The position numbers were made by a program, and so were the translations under genes. Positions 1 to 9,566 of a stretch of DNA of 64,000 nucleotides are shown in pieces. Every line of letters starts with the position of its first letter. The stretch's first letter is position 1. This stretch comes from an uncultured Synechococcus sp. GTDB lineage: Bacteria > Cyanobacteriota > Cyanobacteriia > Phormidesmidales > Phormidesmidaceae. Location of the stretch: contig CALDSK010000026.1 in NCBI GenBank assembly GCA_937911865.1, positions 1 through 64,000 on the forward strand. The letters are read 5' to 3'. Under the pieces are notes generated by a model. The model was given only the letters and a program-made list of their open reading frames with translations. It did not search any database and was not told where the DNA came from.

Positions 1-2567
1 GGCACAATACCGACCTGCTGACGCAAGGAATACAGCTCCACCTTACGAATATCGTAATTATCGATCAAAATGCGACCCGACTCCGCGTTATACAGACGCG
101 GCAGCAGCTTCATCAACGTACTCTTACCCGAACCACTCTGGCCCACAATGCCGATAAACTCACCCGCGTGGAATTCCAGGTTGACATTCACCAGCTGCAA
201 AGGCCCCGAGGGTGCGAAGCGGAAGGACAGATCTTCGTACTTCACATTGCCCTGAATATCTGGCATCGGAATCTGGGCGCGATCTTCTTCTAGCTGCTCT
301 TGAGGATGGTCAATAATATCGCTCAAACGCTCTAGAGATAGCGCAGTCTCTTGGAAGTTTTGCCACAGCTGAGTCAGTCGCAACAAGGGCTGAGTCACAT
401 AGCCCGAAATAATTCTAAAGGCGATTAATCCACCCAGCGTCAGGTTGCCTTCCAGCACCAGGTAAGCACCCACCCACAGCACCAGCAGACCTGAGAGCTT
501 GTTCAAGAAGCCACTGGCAGAACCAGCAGTTGTCGAAGTCAGCACCGTCTTAAAGCCATCGCTGACGTAGCGAGCGTATTTCTCTTGCCACTTCCAGCGG
601 GTTTTCAGCTCCATGTTCTGGGCCTTTACCGTCTGAATACCCGAGAGCGCTTCCACCAGGAATGACTGAGTTTCAGCATTTCTTTCTGCCTTCGCTCTCA
701 GCTGCCTGCGGACAATCGGCGAAACAAAGAAGGTCAGCATCATAAACAGCGGAATGGTTGCTAGCGAAACAATCGTTAGCTTCACGCTGTAGATAAACAT
801 CACCAAAATGTATAGCACTGAGAACAGCGCGTCCATTACCACCGTCAGCGCCGTACCCGTTAAGAACTGACGGATGTTCTCTAGCTCGTTAACTCGGCTA
901 GAGAGCTCACCTACCGGGCGGCGGTCAAAGTAGCGCAGCGGCAGCCGGAGCAGGTGGTCAATAATTTCCGCGCCCAGTGCCATGTCGATCCGGTTGGTGG
1001 TATCGACAAACAGGTAAGTTCGCAAACTGGTCAAAATTGCCTCAAAGATGGCAATCACGACCAGAAATATGCCCAACACGTGCAGCGTATCAGGGCTGTT
1101 ACGGCTAATGACTCGGTCAATAATCACCTGAACCATCAGCGGGTTGGCTAAGCCAAACACCTGAACAAACAGTGAGGCGATCAGTACCAGACTTAGCGTA
1201 GCCCGGTATTTTTTCAGCGACGGGATAAACCAGCCCAGGTCAAACTTTTGCTGAGGGGTTTGCTCGGTGGTTTCTACCAGCAGAATCTCGCCTTCAGGGC
1301 CCCACACGTCTTCAAAGGCGTCAGGTGGCAGGCGCAGTACTTTGTTTTCGGCTGGAACACCGATCACATACTCGGTGGTAGAGGTCGCGTAGATAACCGC
1401 AAAGCCTTCTCGCCACTGGATTAGGCCAAGCTTAGGTAAACGAGCGATCGCACTAGCAGGCACTTTCGCCAGCTGCGGCTTTAAGCCCAACAGATCAGAG
1501 ACTGCACCGCAGGCCGTCAGAGACAAGTGACCTAGCCGCTCGTTCTGGTTTACCAGCACACGCTGGACCACATCTCGCTTGAAGGGCATGCCCAAATGCT
1601 GTGCGATCATCGCAAAACAAGAGAGGGCCTCGCCAACCTCACCACGTCCCCGAATTACCGGATACTTAATGGCTTCAGCGCGATCGGTCCCGTCTTCAAC
1701 CAGATTAGAATCGTAGGTCAAGTCGGGCGCGTAGGGCACCGCTGTCGAAGGCATCTGTATCATCGTGCCGCCGTCGGCTACAGCGCTTCTATCACCGCTG
1801 CCGTTGCCATTGCCATCAGAGCCGTTCGCACCAGCGGGCAAGCTATCTCGCACCTCAGTCACATTCGGCTCAGTCGCCAGCTGACGCATATCAATACCGA
1901 CAAGCCGGGTGTTCTTTTTGCTCTTCACCCGACCGTCCATCATTTCTGGCAGCAGCCAGCTCCCGGCCGGATGGGTAGCAATGCTTTGCGAGCTGACAAA
2001 CCACAGCTTATTCGGTTCAGGGTTGGCAATTTCTACGCTGCCTGCTCTGAGCGTCACTGCCGTCGCACTTTGCTGCAAGCGCTTAGCGGTGTCAGCTAAA
2101 TCGCTCACCGTGCGAGCCTGCGTTTGAAAATACTGGCTGACTAGGTCGAAAACTTCCGCCAGGTAGGAATAGTTCGTGACCGCACGGGCGAAGTCGTCGT
2201 TGCTCCCAATGAGCTGTCGAACGACATTGACCGGTATGGCGATCGCCTCAATCTCAGACGAGGCAATTACCCCTTCACAGGGAATCCCTCGCACTAAGCT
2301 GGCCAATCCTAGAACGGCCTTTGGCTTTAGCAAGTCCAAAGTCATGGGCGCTTTTTTATAGGGGTCGTAGCCTAAAAGGCGACCCTTGCCTGACACAATC
2401 ACCACTAGCTGGTGTGGCATCGACTCTCGGCGCAAAATTGGCTGGCCAATACGGTAGCGGAGCCGTTGGCTATCGCGAGCGAGCTGATCTAGCGCGGGTG
2501 GCGGGAGCTGATCAAACGGAAAAATATCCCTTAGGCTTTGGTCAATGGAAACGTCGGTGTAAGTCAT
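1..2567 (-). CDS. HlyB/HetC-like ABC exporter with cyclic-nucleotide-binding barrel and inactive C39-like domain (3' end outside window)
   Basis: Open from an ATG at 2567 to the left edge; about 855 codons are visible and the C-terminus is missing. In order: a cyclic-nucleotide-binding-like barrel (about residues 10-135), a Gly/Asn/Ser-rich linker (about 230-260), a C39-peptidase-like domain (about 300-430), an ABC transmembrane domain (about 440-720), and the start of the ATPase with Walker A GQSGSGKST near residue 807. In the C39-like domain the catalytic Cys position (four residues before the Cys of SCFAMIA) is Glu, and the catalytic His position (HFVV in active members) is Phe in GFAVI. 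From the HlyB precedent I infer a substrate-docking domain that does not cleave leaders. The parvulin gene just upstream on the same strand points to a type I-like export locus. A membrane-fusion protein would be expected beyond the left edge. Family call is firm; the substrate is unknown. Confidence 0.85.
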   Translation of the reverse strand, partial: MTYTDVSIDQSLRDIFPFDQLPPPALDQLARDSQRLRYRIGQPILRRESMPHQLVVIVSGKGRLLGYDPYKKAPMTLDLLKPKAVLGLASLVRGIPCEGVIASSEIEAIAIPVNVVRQLIGSNDDFARAVTNYSYLAEVFDLVSQYFQTQARTVSDLADTAKRLQQSATAVTLRAGSVEIANPEPNKLWFVSSQSIATHPAGSWLLPEMMDGRVKSKKNTRLVGIDMRQLATEPNVTEVRDSLPAGANGSDGNGNGSGDRSAVADGGTMIQMPSTAVPYAPDLTYDSNLVEDGTDRAEAIKYPVIRGRGEVGEALSCFAMIAQHLGMPFKRDVVQRVLVNQNERLGHLSLTACGAVSDLLGLKPQLAKVPASAIARLPKLGLIQWREGFAVIYATSTTEYVIGVPAENKVLRLPPDAFEDVWGPEGEILLVETTEQTPQQKFDLGWFIPSLKKYRATLSLVLIASLFVQVFGLANPLMVQVIIDRVISRNSPDTLHVLGIFLVVIAIFEAILTSLRTYLFVDTTNRIDMALGAEIIDHLLRLPLRYFDRRPVGELSSRVNELENIRQFLTGTALTVVMDALFSVLYILVMFIYSVKLTIVSLATIPLFMMLTFFVSPIVRRQLRAKAERNAETQSFLVEALSGIQTVKAQNMELKTRWKWQEKYARYVSDGFKTVLTSTTAGSASGFLNKLSGLLVLWVGAYLVLEGNLTLGGLIAFRIISGYVTQPLLRLTQLWQNFQETALSLERLSDIIDHPQEQLEEDRAQIPMPDIQGNVKYEDLSFRFAPSGPLQLVNVNLEFHAGEFIGIVGQSGSGKSTLMKLLPRLYNAESGRILIDNYDIRKVELYSLRQQVGIV

Positions 2568-2823
2568 AGCAGATGGGGGGCTAAGCGCTGTGCACTAATA
2601 AGTCGGTATCCGGACGGAAAGCCGTAAAGCGGGTGACAGACCGTAGGCAGTAAAAGAGAATTACTCTCAGTAAGACAGTAATTGCAGTCTACCGTGCTAG
2701 CGCAAGTTCAATATATTCGTCAAGAGAAAATTCATTGAGAGAAAAGGATGGCTTAAGAGAAGGCTAGTTGAAAGCAGATCCAGTTGAAACAGATCTAGCT
2801 GAGTTTTGGCTGAGAGCAGTCAG

Positions 2824-3615
2824 CTAAGCAGGAACGAGGCCCAAGACGTTTTCTTCTTCTAGGTCGTCATCTTGTCCTATCTCCTGAACCGATATCTCTT
2901 GCAGCTTCTGGCGCAGCCAGCCCTGAAATTGCTCTGTCAGCAGCCGCTGACGCATCGTGTCGGTAAACTGAGCCGGTTCAAATTGCTCTAGGCGAGCAAT
3001 CACTAGCCATTCACCAATCTGAGTAGGGGCCCACAGCTGCCCTGGCTGGCTCACAGACAGCATCCTGGCTAGAACAGGATGAGGAACATTCAGCTCTACG
3101 GGACCGATAAAACCGCCAGTTTTAGACTCTTGTCCTTCCGAGTATTCGCGGGCTAGGTCATTAAATGACGCACCGTCATCGTTCAGTCGAAAGTAAATCT
3201 CTTGGGCTAAGCTCGCATTTTTAGTGCGAATCAGCGAATAGCAAACTCGATCTAGCTGCGTTTTGCGCTGAAGGAAATAAGATTCTATCTGAGCACCCCA
3301 GGTCTCCTCTTGAAACATTTGCAGCTTATACTCACGAATCGCGGCGTTCATCATCTGCTGAGGCGTTTGCCCCTGCTGCTGACACCACGCCTGACGCTGT
3401 TCTTCAGAAAACAGACCGCGCCGAGTGCAGAACCCTTCTATTGCCTTTTGTGGGTCACACTCAACATCTGCGATCGCTGTGTCGATCACAAACTCCTGTA
3501 CGAGCTGAGGCATCAGACGATACTCCCGCAGCTTCTCAATAAGATCAGATGCACTGAGCACCTGCTGACCAATTTGCAGAATTCCTGACATACCCTGGTT
3601 TTTTATATCAAGCAC
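2824..3615 (-). CDS. Parvulin-type peptidyl-prolyl cis-trans isomerase (SurA/PrsA-like)
   Basis: The protein has 263 residues. The central part (about 120-210) is a rotamase domain: ASFNDLAREYSEG, then a Gly-rich KTGGFIGP stretch and the usual downstream VSQPGQLWAPTQIGEWLVI block. An N-terminal helical SurA-N-like segment precedes it and an acidic tail (DDDLEEEN) follows. There is no signal peptide, so it should act in the cytoplasm. Its stop lies 256 bases before the start of the ABC exporter on the same strand. In cyanobacteria such isomerases commonly accompany HlyB/HetC-type exporters, so I infer help with folding or delivery of exported polypeptides. The internal Met at residue 9 (MSGILQIG, position 3591) is an alternative start that aligns better with a compact N-terminus. 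Confidence 0.8.
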   Translation of the reverse strand: MLDIKNQGMSGILQIGQQVLSASDLIEKLREYRLMPQLVQEFVIDTAIADVECDPQKAIEGFCTRRGLFSEEQRQAWCQQQGQTPQQMMNAAIREYKLQMFQEETWGAQIESYFLQRKTQLDRVCYSLIRTKNASLAQEIYFRLNDDGASFNDLAREYSEGQESKTGGFIGPVELNVPHPVLARMLSVSQPGQLWAPTQIGEWLVIARLEQFEPAQFTDTMRQRLLTEQFQGWLRQKLQEISVQEIGQDDDLEEENVLGLVPA

Positions 3616-4023
3616 TTTTTATTAATCCCAAAACAGTGCAGCTTACATCAAAATATATAGTTACATGGCTCATCAGATATACCCGCAGTCATACCGACAT
3701 TCGCATAAAAGCTTCACTGTGGCCAGTAAAACATGCTGCCTAGCGTGAAGCTGCCGTCACGTTATAAAAAGCCATCTAGAGCGGTTTCTAAAAAAGCGAT
3801 TTAACGATTGCTACATAACTTGCTACACAACGCTTTTTGCATAACAGCTACTAGCCACAGGCGAACCTATCACCGCGAGCGCCTAAACAATAATCAGGAG
3901 TGATCTCTATGCATATCTTCATAGACTAACCGTCCCCTCAGGCCAAATTTAATGATTCTCAGCTGAATCATCACAGCCGCCTATGGGCAAACTGGAGTCA
4001 ATTCCAACGCCTAAAAGACACCT
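3616..4023. other. 408-base spacer between divergent genes
   Basis: Separates the minus-strand isomerase gene from the plus-strand TPR gene, so both promoters should lie here. I see no convincing ORF, RNA or long inverted repeat. Confidence 0.5.
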
Positions 4024-5010
4024 GTGACTCGTCGATTCAGTCAGCGACTCCTCAATTACTTACGCCGTTGGTGGCCTAAGCTAGGCCGTCACCGCACAAA
4101 ACCGTTCTCACAGCACAGACGCGTCAAATCTAGAAAGGCTGGAGGCAAACAATCTAAAGTCAGAAAATCCAGATTCAGACAGGCCAAACAGGCTCAAATG
4201 CCACGCAAAAGCGAATCTGCGGCAATATCCAAGGCTCAAGGAAATATAGATGGCACGACAGATAACGTCATCTACACTGTGCCAAGAGACGAGATCGTGA
4301 GTGCACTCAACAAGACCCTCGCACGCTCGACGGCTCAGCAGGTCGCTGAGCCGCCTGAGGCTATTATTCACCGTCAGAAAGTCACAAAAAAGCGAACGAC
4401 CAACATCGCCTCAACCGCCCCACCAGCAACGACTCCAGAGCTGATCAAATCGTTTGCCGATTCGGCTTATATCTGCGAATGTCAGGGGCGCTTTGGAGAA
4501 GCTGAAAGACTATATAAGCAAGCTCTGACGCTGAGCATTCGACGACTGGGCAAAACGAACTTAGCGATCGCACCTCATCTCAGCAGCCTAGCTGCCCTTT
4601 ACTACCTGCAAAAGCGCTACAGAGAAGCCATTCCCTTACTGACTAGCCTGCTCAATATCCGCCAGCGACACCAGGTTCGGTATCATCCCGAGGTTGGAGA
4701 GACCTTGTATCGGCTGGCGCAGGTTTACTACCACCTATACGACTACCGCCAGGCCGAACCCCTCTTTCAATCGGCACTCGTCATCTTCAGAAGAGCCTTC
4801 GGTCCCAGTCACGCTCGAACACAGGCAGTCTACTGCGACCTCATGTGCCTGATTGCAACCGCCATCGAATCTGACAAATTTAATGAAATCGTCGCTAAGC
4901 CGCCGCCATTTGATTTGAACACACTAGGAGAAACTTACAGCTGGGCTAGACCGAGCTGGGCAAAATCATCAGAACCAGAAGAGAACTACAGCTGGATTAA
5001 GCTGCACTGA
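4024..5010 (+). CDS. Tetratricopeptide-repeat protein with basic N-terminus
   Basis: The protein has 328 residues from a GTG start. The first ~70 residues are very rich in Arg/Lys/Gln. Residues about 140-280 hold three kinesin-light-chain-type TPR units: a GRFGEAERLYKQAL unit, a KRYREAIPLLTSLL unit and a DYRQAEPLFQSAL unit, each followed by a long second helix. The C-terminus has a twice-repeated YSW pattern (TYSWARP, NYSWIKL). There is no signal peptide or membrane segment. TPR domains mediate protein-protein contact; no specific partner can be read from the context, as the gene stands alone between divergent and convergent neighbours. Confidence 0.7.
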   Translation: MTRRFSQRLLNYLRRWWPKLGRHRTKPFSQHRRVKSRKAGGKQSKVRKSRFRQAKQAQMPRKSESAAISKAQGNIDGTTDNVIYTVPRDEIVSALNKTLARSTAQQVAEPPEAIIHRQKVTKKRTTNIASTAPPATTPELIKSFADSAYICECQGRFGEAERLYKQALTLSIRRLGKTNLAIAPHLSSLAALYYLQKRYREAIPLLTSLLNIRQRHQVRYHPEVGETLYRLAQVYYHLYDYRQAEPLFQSALVIFRRAFGPSHARTQAVYCDLMCLIATAIESDKFNEIVAKPPPFDLNTLGETYSWARPSWAKSSEPEENYSWIKLH

Positions 5011-5059
5011 CCCACGGCAAACCATAGATGTGGTAGCACTCAGTTCAGAATTCAGCAGC

Positions 5060-5092
5060 CTCATTCACCGGTCTCATTCACCGGTCTCATTC
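5060..5092. repeat. Short tandem repeat, 13-bp unit CTCATTCACCGGT
   Basis: Two exact units plus a partial third lie between convergent genes. One of many short tandem repeats at gene boundaries in this window. Confidence 0.8.
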
Positions 5093-5114
5093 TAGGTAGC
5101 CGGACGGATAGGCG

Positions 5115-5636
5115 CTAGGCCTGATGCTCCGCCAGAAGCCGCTCTACCTGCTCTGGCTGAACGTGATAGTGCTTAACATTATCTGGCAAAAAGCGGATGT
5201 TAGGACCTCGCTTACAGCCACCCAAACAGCCGACGGCTTCTAGCTTAAAGGGCGTTGATGACTGCTCTGTCGCCTCAAAGGTTTCCCACAGCTTTGTGCC
5301 GCCTCGCTTACAGCAGTTCTTCTTCTGGCACAGCTGAACCGTCATCGGCTTAATCTTCTTCTTTTTAGGCAGCTTTACCTTCGCCTGAGGAGATAGCGGA
5401 ATGACAGCTTCAGCCTGAAGCGATCGCCCCTTCGATTGCTTCTTACCCTTTTTTTTGCAGACGCTGCCCCACACCCTTACGTCATCACCCGGCGTTAGCT
5501 CTTTTTTAGCAACTTCTCTCAGCGCCTTTGGTAAATAGACCGACAGAATACCCTCGTTCGTCTCTACTTTCAGCCCTTTCAGCTTGCCCTCTTTTGACTT
5601 AATTTTTTTGAGGTAGCGGCCTTGCAAAACATCCAT
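5115..5636 (-). CDS. (2Fe-2S) ferredoxin-like domain protein (thioredoxin-like fold)
   Basis: The protein has 173 residues. The C-terminal half (about 98-170) is a thioredoxin-like 2Fe-2S ferredoxin domain: CQKKNCCKRGG supplies the first two ligands and CLGGCKRGPN the second two, as in the NuoE-type ferredoxin family. The N-terminal half (about 1-95) is a small Lys-rich domain beginning with DVLQGRYLKKIKSKEGK, which resembles an accessory beta-barrel. An electron-transfer or metal-binding role is likely; the partner is not evident, since the neighbours are unrelated and it is transcribed alone. Confidence 0.75.
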   Translation of the reverse strand: MDVLQGRYLKKIKSKEGKLKGLKVETNEGILSVYLPKALREVAKKELTPGDDVRVWGSVCKKKGKKQSKGRSLQAEAVIPLSPQAKVKLPKKKKIKPMTVQLCQKKNCCKRGGTKLWETFEATEQSSTPFKLEAVGCLGGCKRGPNIRFLPDNVKHYHVQPEQVERLLAEHQA

Positions 5637-5918
5637 CTAAGTACTTATTTATAGTCCGTTTATATCCACTGCTAGAGTATTTGCCCCCCCTAAATTCTTA
5701 AACCCTCTCTCGATAGATTTGACCAGTTCACCCTTTGGGAATATCAGAAGGAATAGTAAGCGAGACAGTCAAAGGAACAGCAAAGGAAGACAATGGCCAA
5801 AAATAGGAGAAATAGCGTAGAAACTAGCATAAGGAAATAGCCTGCTAGATTAGAGACAGTAGCTCTCCTGATCTATCCCTGATCTCTTCCCCAGTGTTTA
5901 GTGCGATGACTTAATGCC

Positions 5919-6164
5919 ATGAAGCGATTGCTCATTCTCTCTATTCAAGGATATCGGCATCTGATATCCCCTCTGTTTCCGCCGACCTGCCGATTCCACC
6001 CCACCTGCTCTTGCTATGCCATAGAAGCAATTGACAAGTTTGGCCCCTTACAGGGTAGCTGGCTAGCCGCAAAGCGCATCGGGCGCTGCCATCCGCTACA
6101 CCCAGGGGGATACGATCCTGTACCTGTACAACCAGAAACGAAAAAGAAAGAACTGCTAAAGTAA
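5919..6164 (+). CDS. yidD: Membrane protein insertion efficiency factor YidD
   Basis: The 81-residue length is typical. It shows the family signature: a short amphipathic N-terminus ([18 protein letters not shown]), then [13 protein letters not shown] with its conserved Cys residues, then [24 protein letters not shown]. YidD is a small membrane-associated protein that assists YidC-dependent insertion. It is not next to rpmH/rnpA/yidC here, which is common in cyanobacteria. Confidence 0.95.
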   Translation: MKRLLILSIQGYRHLISPLFPPTCRFHPTCSCYAIEAIDKFGPLQGSWLAAKRIGRCHPLHPGGYDPVPVQPETKKKELLK

Positions 6165-6222
6165 CCCCACGCTATCTACACCACATACCATCTAGCACTA
6201 CACATTCTAGTAGCACTACCTT

Positions 6223-7560
6223 ATGCAAAAAATTTACGTTCTCGATACCAACGTACTGCTGCACGATCCCAATGCAATGCTGCGGTTTGAGGACAACGAG
6301 GTGGTCTTACCCATCACAACCATTGAAGAGCTCGATCGATTTAAAAAGCGCCCCGAAGAAACCGGTCGCAATGCCCGTCAAACGTCGCGCATGCTAGATG
6401 GGCTTAGAAACCAGGGCAGCATCGTCGAAGGCATTGCGCTAAAAAACGGCGGCAAAATCCGCGTAGCGCTCTGTCAGAGAGAAACGCTAGAGAACCTACC
6501 GCCAGAGCTAAAAGCAGATGGTGGCGACAATGCCATTCTGGCAGTGGCCCTAGAGGTAAAACAGGGGTGCGACTGTCCGGTGGTCATGGTGAGTAAAGAC
6601 ACCAATATGCGGATCAAGGCCGATAGCCTGGGGCTAACCGCTGAGGACTACGAAACAGACAAAATAGATGTCGATGATCTGTATACCGGGATAGGCGAGG
6701 TGCTAGTCAGCGCTGAACAAATGAGCGCGCTTTTTCAACCAGGGGGGACAGAGCTCGGCAGCGTACCGCTAGCAGGGAAGTTCTTCCCTAACCAGGCCCT
6801 GACGCTGATTGATGTGAATAACCCAGCCCACACCGCTCTGGCAATTATGCGAAGCAATGGCCAGCTGCTGCCGCTGCCAAAGATGCCCTACAACGGCATC
6901 TCCCGAATTCATGCGCGCAACCGAGAGCAGCGGTTTGCCTTAGCGCTGCTGCTAGATGATAGCGTGCCGCTGGTAACGCTAGTGGGCAAAGCAGGAACAG
7001 GAAAGACATTGCTTGCGATCGCAGCCGGGCTGCAAAGGGTTACCGAAGAAAAGCGTTACACACGTCTGCTGATCTCACGGCCCGTCGTTCCGATGGGCAA
7101 AGATATCGGCTATCTCCCCGGCGATATGACTGAAAAACTCACCCCTTGGATGCAGCCTCTATACGACAACTTCGACTTAATCTTTAACACGCAAGATACC
7201 AACGACAAATCGCCCCACTGGCGGCGCGGCCACGAAGAGCTACTAGAGATGGGACTGCTACAAATCGAAGCACTCACCTACATTCGCGGTCGCACCATTC
7301 CCAAACAGTTCTTTGTCATTGATGAAGCGCAAAACCTGACCCCCCACGAAGTAAAGACGATTCTAACCAGAGCGGGAGAGGGCACTAAAATTGTGCTAAC
7401 GGGTGACACCGCACAGATTGATAATCCCTATGTCGATGCCGCCAGTAATGGATTGACCTATGTGATTGAGCGATTTCGCAACGATCCCCTAGCAGGTCAT
7501 ATCACGCTGTATCAGGGTGAGCGCTCCGATTTAGCCGCGCAGGCAGCCGCGCTGCTGTAG
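6223..7560 (+). CDS. PhoH-family ATPase with N-terminal PIN domain
   Basis: The protein has 445 residues. Residues 1-150 form a PIN domain that begins with YVLDTNVLLHDP and carries further acidic residues (TTIEELD, GGDNAILAVA, VSKDTNMRIKADSLG), the usual metal-binding set. Residues about 225-445 form a PhoH P-loop domain with Walker A GKAGTGKTLLA and Walker B FFVIDEAQNLTP, then TGDTAQIDNPY. This PIN-PhoH architecture is widespread; biochemically studied members are RNA helicase/ribonuclease proteins. It lies 58 bases after yidD but shares no obvious function with it. Confidence 0.92.
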   Translation: MQKIYVLDTNVLLHDPNAMLRFEDNEVVLPITTIEELDRFKKRPEETGRNARQTSRMLDGLRNQGSIVEGIALKNGGKIRVALCQRETLENLPPELKADGGDNAILAVALEVKQGCDCPVVMVSKDTNMRIKADSLGLTAEDYETDKIDVDDLYTGIGEVLVSAEQMSALFQPGGTELGSVPLAGKFFPNQALTLIDVNNPAHTALAIMRSNGQLLPLPKMPYNGISRIHARNREQRFALALLLDDSVPLVTLVGKAGTGKTLLAIAAGLQRVTEEKRYTRLLISRPVVPMGKDIGYLPGDMTEKLTPWMQPLYDNFDLIFNTQDTNDKSPHWRRGHEELLEMGLLQIEALTYIRGRTIPKQFFVIDEAQNLTPHEVKTILTRAGEGTKIVLTGDTAQIDNPYVDAASNGLTYVIERFRNDPLAGHITLYQGERSDLAAQAAALL

Positions 7561-7586
7561 AGCTCTCTTCCAGAGCCTCTCCTTTC

Positions 7587-7622
7587 AAGTAGTCAGCACT
7601 CATCAAGTAGTCAGCACTCATC
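7587..7622. repeat. Tandem 18-bp repeat (AAGTAGTCAGCACTCATC) x2
   Basis: Two exact 18-bp copies lie in the spacer between the PhoH gene and the dynamin-like GTPase gene. Confidence 0.9.
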
Positions 7623-7707
7623 AAAAAATGTGGCAATCCACGACTAAAGCCTGATGACTGAGCGTAGCCGCAGCCCGGTATGATTTCTCTATTCTTGAGG
7701 CGATGCA

Positions 7708-9528
7708 ATGGACCGTGACCTCACAAACCGCAACTTCGCGAGCCGTAACTTCGCGAGCAGTGCAATTGTTGACCCTACCCTACAGGGCTATAAAGACGAA
7801 ATCGCGCAGCTGTTGGTGCAGCTAGAGCAGTTTGCCCTCGCCATCAAAAACACCTCGCTTACCAGAACTGTCCAAAGCCTACAGGACAACATCAGTCAGC
7901 CTTTTTTGTTCGTCGTGATTGGTGAAGTAAAAGCTGGAAAAAGCAGCTTTATCAACGCCCTGCTCGGCAGCGGTGAAATCTGTGAAGTGGGCGCTGACCC
8001 TAAAACCAACATGGTCAGCAAAATCGTCTACGCCGAAGGTGAAGGCTACAGCCGCGAAACCAAGCCGGGCGAACTGAGAGAAATCGGTCGGCCTGTGCCT
8101 ATTTTGGAACAGATAGCCATCGTCGATACCCCAGGCACAAACAGTCCTTTCCAGCAGCACGAAGACATCACCAAAGAATTCATCCCCAATAGCGATCTGG
8201 TCGTGTTTGTCTTCTTCTCTAAAAATCCCTACACTAACACCGCCTGGTCGCTCGTCGATTTCGCTCACAAGGACTGGAAAAAGCCCGTCATCTTTGTGCT
8301 ACAGCAGTCTGACCTGGCAGACGATAGAGAGCTACAGACTTCACGCCAATACATTGAACAAGAAGCGCAGCAAAGGCACATTACCGATTCTAAAGTATTC
8401 GCAACTTCTGCCAAGCTAGCAACCTCTAACAGGCTAGAGACCACTGCTGCTAGCCCAACTGCTAATGCCGACAACCGCAGCGATCGCAACGGTGGGTTTG
8501 TCGCTGTTCAAGACTTCGTTCGCAGCACTATCACTGGCGGCAGAGGCTACCGGCTCAAGCTCATCTCCAATATCGGTACCGCTGAGCAGATTATTGCCAG
8601 GCTTCACAAAGACATGCAGCTCATGCAGCAACAGCTTCAAACAGACGAAGCCGTTGTCACCAAAATTCGCAACCGACTAGGACAAGGCGAAAACCAGTCT
8701 CGCGAAGAAATCGATGCGCTAGTCGAGCGCTTGATGGTGCAGTACGACCGCACCGTCTATCAGATTAAAACAGAGTTTCGAGAAGATCTGTCTATCTTTA
8801 TGCTGGCCAAGCGGTCTTTTCTCTCAATGTTTAGCCGTAAGCAGCGGGTAGAAACCTGGCTGAGCGAAATCAAAAACCGGGCCCAAAAGGACTTAGAAAC
8901 AACCCTAGATGAAACCTCTAAGGAAGGGGCTAAGCGTTTTCTAGACGGCATTGCAGTCATGATGAAGCAGCTATTAAATGAACTGACAGTGCTGCAAAAT
9001 GACAGCCTTAAAAAAACAGAAATCGCGCTGCCGCTCTTGGACTATCGCTATGAAGTCATTGAGGGCGTAAAAGCCAAAATCACCAACTTGCTAGACGACG
9101 AAACATTTATGAGCTGTCTAGCCACCACCGCAGACAACGTAGGTCCACAGGTCGCAGGCGGCGGCATTTTAGCGGTCATCGGTGGTGTTATTGCCACCGC
9201 GACCCGCGCGGCTATTTTAGACATCATTGGCACCGTATTCCTAGGCGTCGGGGTCTTACTGGCAGGCGGCGTTTTGGTGGCCAAGCGTCGAGGCCTGATT
9301 CAAAAGCTAGATAGAGAGCTAGATCGCAACAAAGAACAGTTTGAATCTACCGTCACAGCTCAGCTCAACACCCGGCTCAGCGGCATTTACGACGAAATTG
9401 GCATGAGCTTTAACGAGCTATACACCTATGTAGAGCAAGAGCGCGCCAGCATCAAGCCGCTAATCCAGCAGTTTGAAGCAATTCAGACCTCGACAGAAAC
9501 CCTATCGAAAAAGATCCGTCAGCTGTAG
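7708..9528 (+). CDS. Bacterial dynamin-like GTPase
   Basis: The protein has 606 residues. G1/P-loop is GEVKAGKS (72-79), G3 is DTPG in VDTPGTN, and a G4-like element is LQQSDL. Long helical segments follow (about 290-430 and 530-606). A Gly/Ala-rich hydrophobic hairpin at about 480-530 (VAGGGILAVIGG, then FLGVGVLLAGG) is a likely membrane paddle or anchor. Bacterial dynamin-like proteins bind and remodel membranes. The N-terminus contains a duplicated NFAS motif (RNFASRNFAS) from a tandem DNA repeat. The ATG at 7708 precedes that repeat; a slightly later start cannot be excluded. It is monocistronic. Confidence 0.85.
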   Translation: MDRDLTNRNFASRNFASSAIVDPTLQGYKDEIAQLLVQLEQFALAIKNTSLTRTVQSLQDNISQPFLFVVIGEVKAGKSSFINALLGSGEICEVGADPKTNMVSKIVYAEGEGYSRETKPGELREIGRPVPILEQIAIVDTPGTNSPFQQHEDITKEFIPNSDLVVFVFFSKNPYTNTAWSLVDFAHKDWKKPVIFVLQQSDLADDRELQTSRQYIEQEAQQRHITDSKVFATSAKLATSNRLETTAASPTANADNRSDRNGGFVAVQDFVRSTITGGRGYRLKLISNIGTAEQIIARLHKDMQLMQQQLQTDEAVVTKIRNRLGQGENQSREEIDALVERLMVQYDRTVYQIKTEFREDLSIFMLAKRSFLSMFSRKQRVETWLSEIKNRAQKDLETTLDETSKEGAKRFLDGIAVMMKQLLNELTVLQNDSLKKTEIALPLLDYRYEVIEGVKAKITNLLDDETFMSCLATTADNVGPQVAGGGILAVIGGVIATATRAAILDIIGTVFLGVGVLLAGGVLVAKRRGLIQKLDRELDRNKEQFESTVTAQLNTRLSGIYDEIGMSFNELYTYVEQERASIKPLIQQFEAIQTSTETLSKKIRQL

Positions 9529-9566
9529 TTAACAGGATCTGGCAAGTAGTCGGTAGTTAACCGACC

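Noticed and set aside
1..2567. Active C39 bacteriocin-processing exporter for the leader peptide at 63 kb.
   Set aside because: The catalytic Cys and His positions are replaced, so cleavage at GG is unlikely by this protein.
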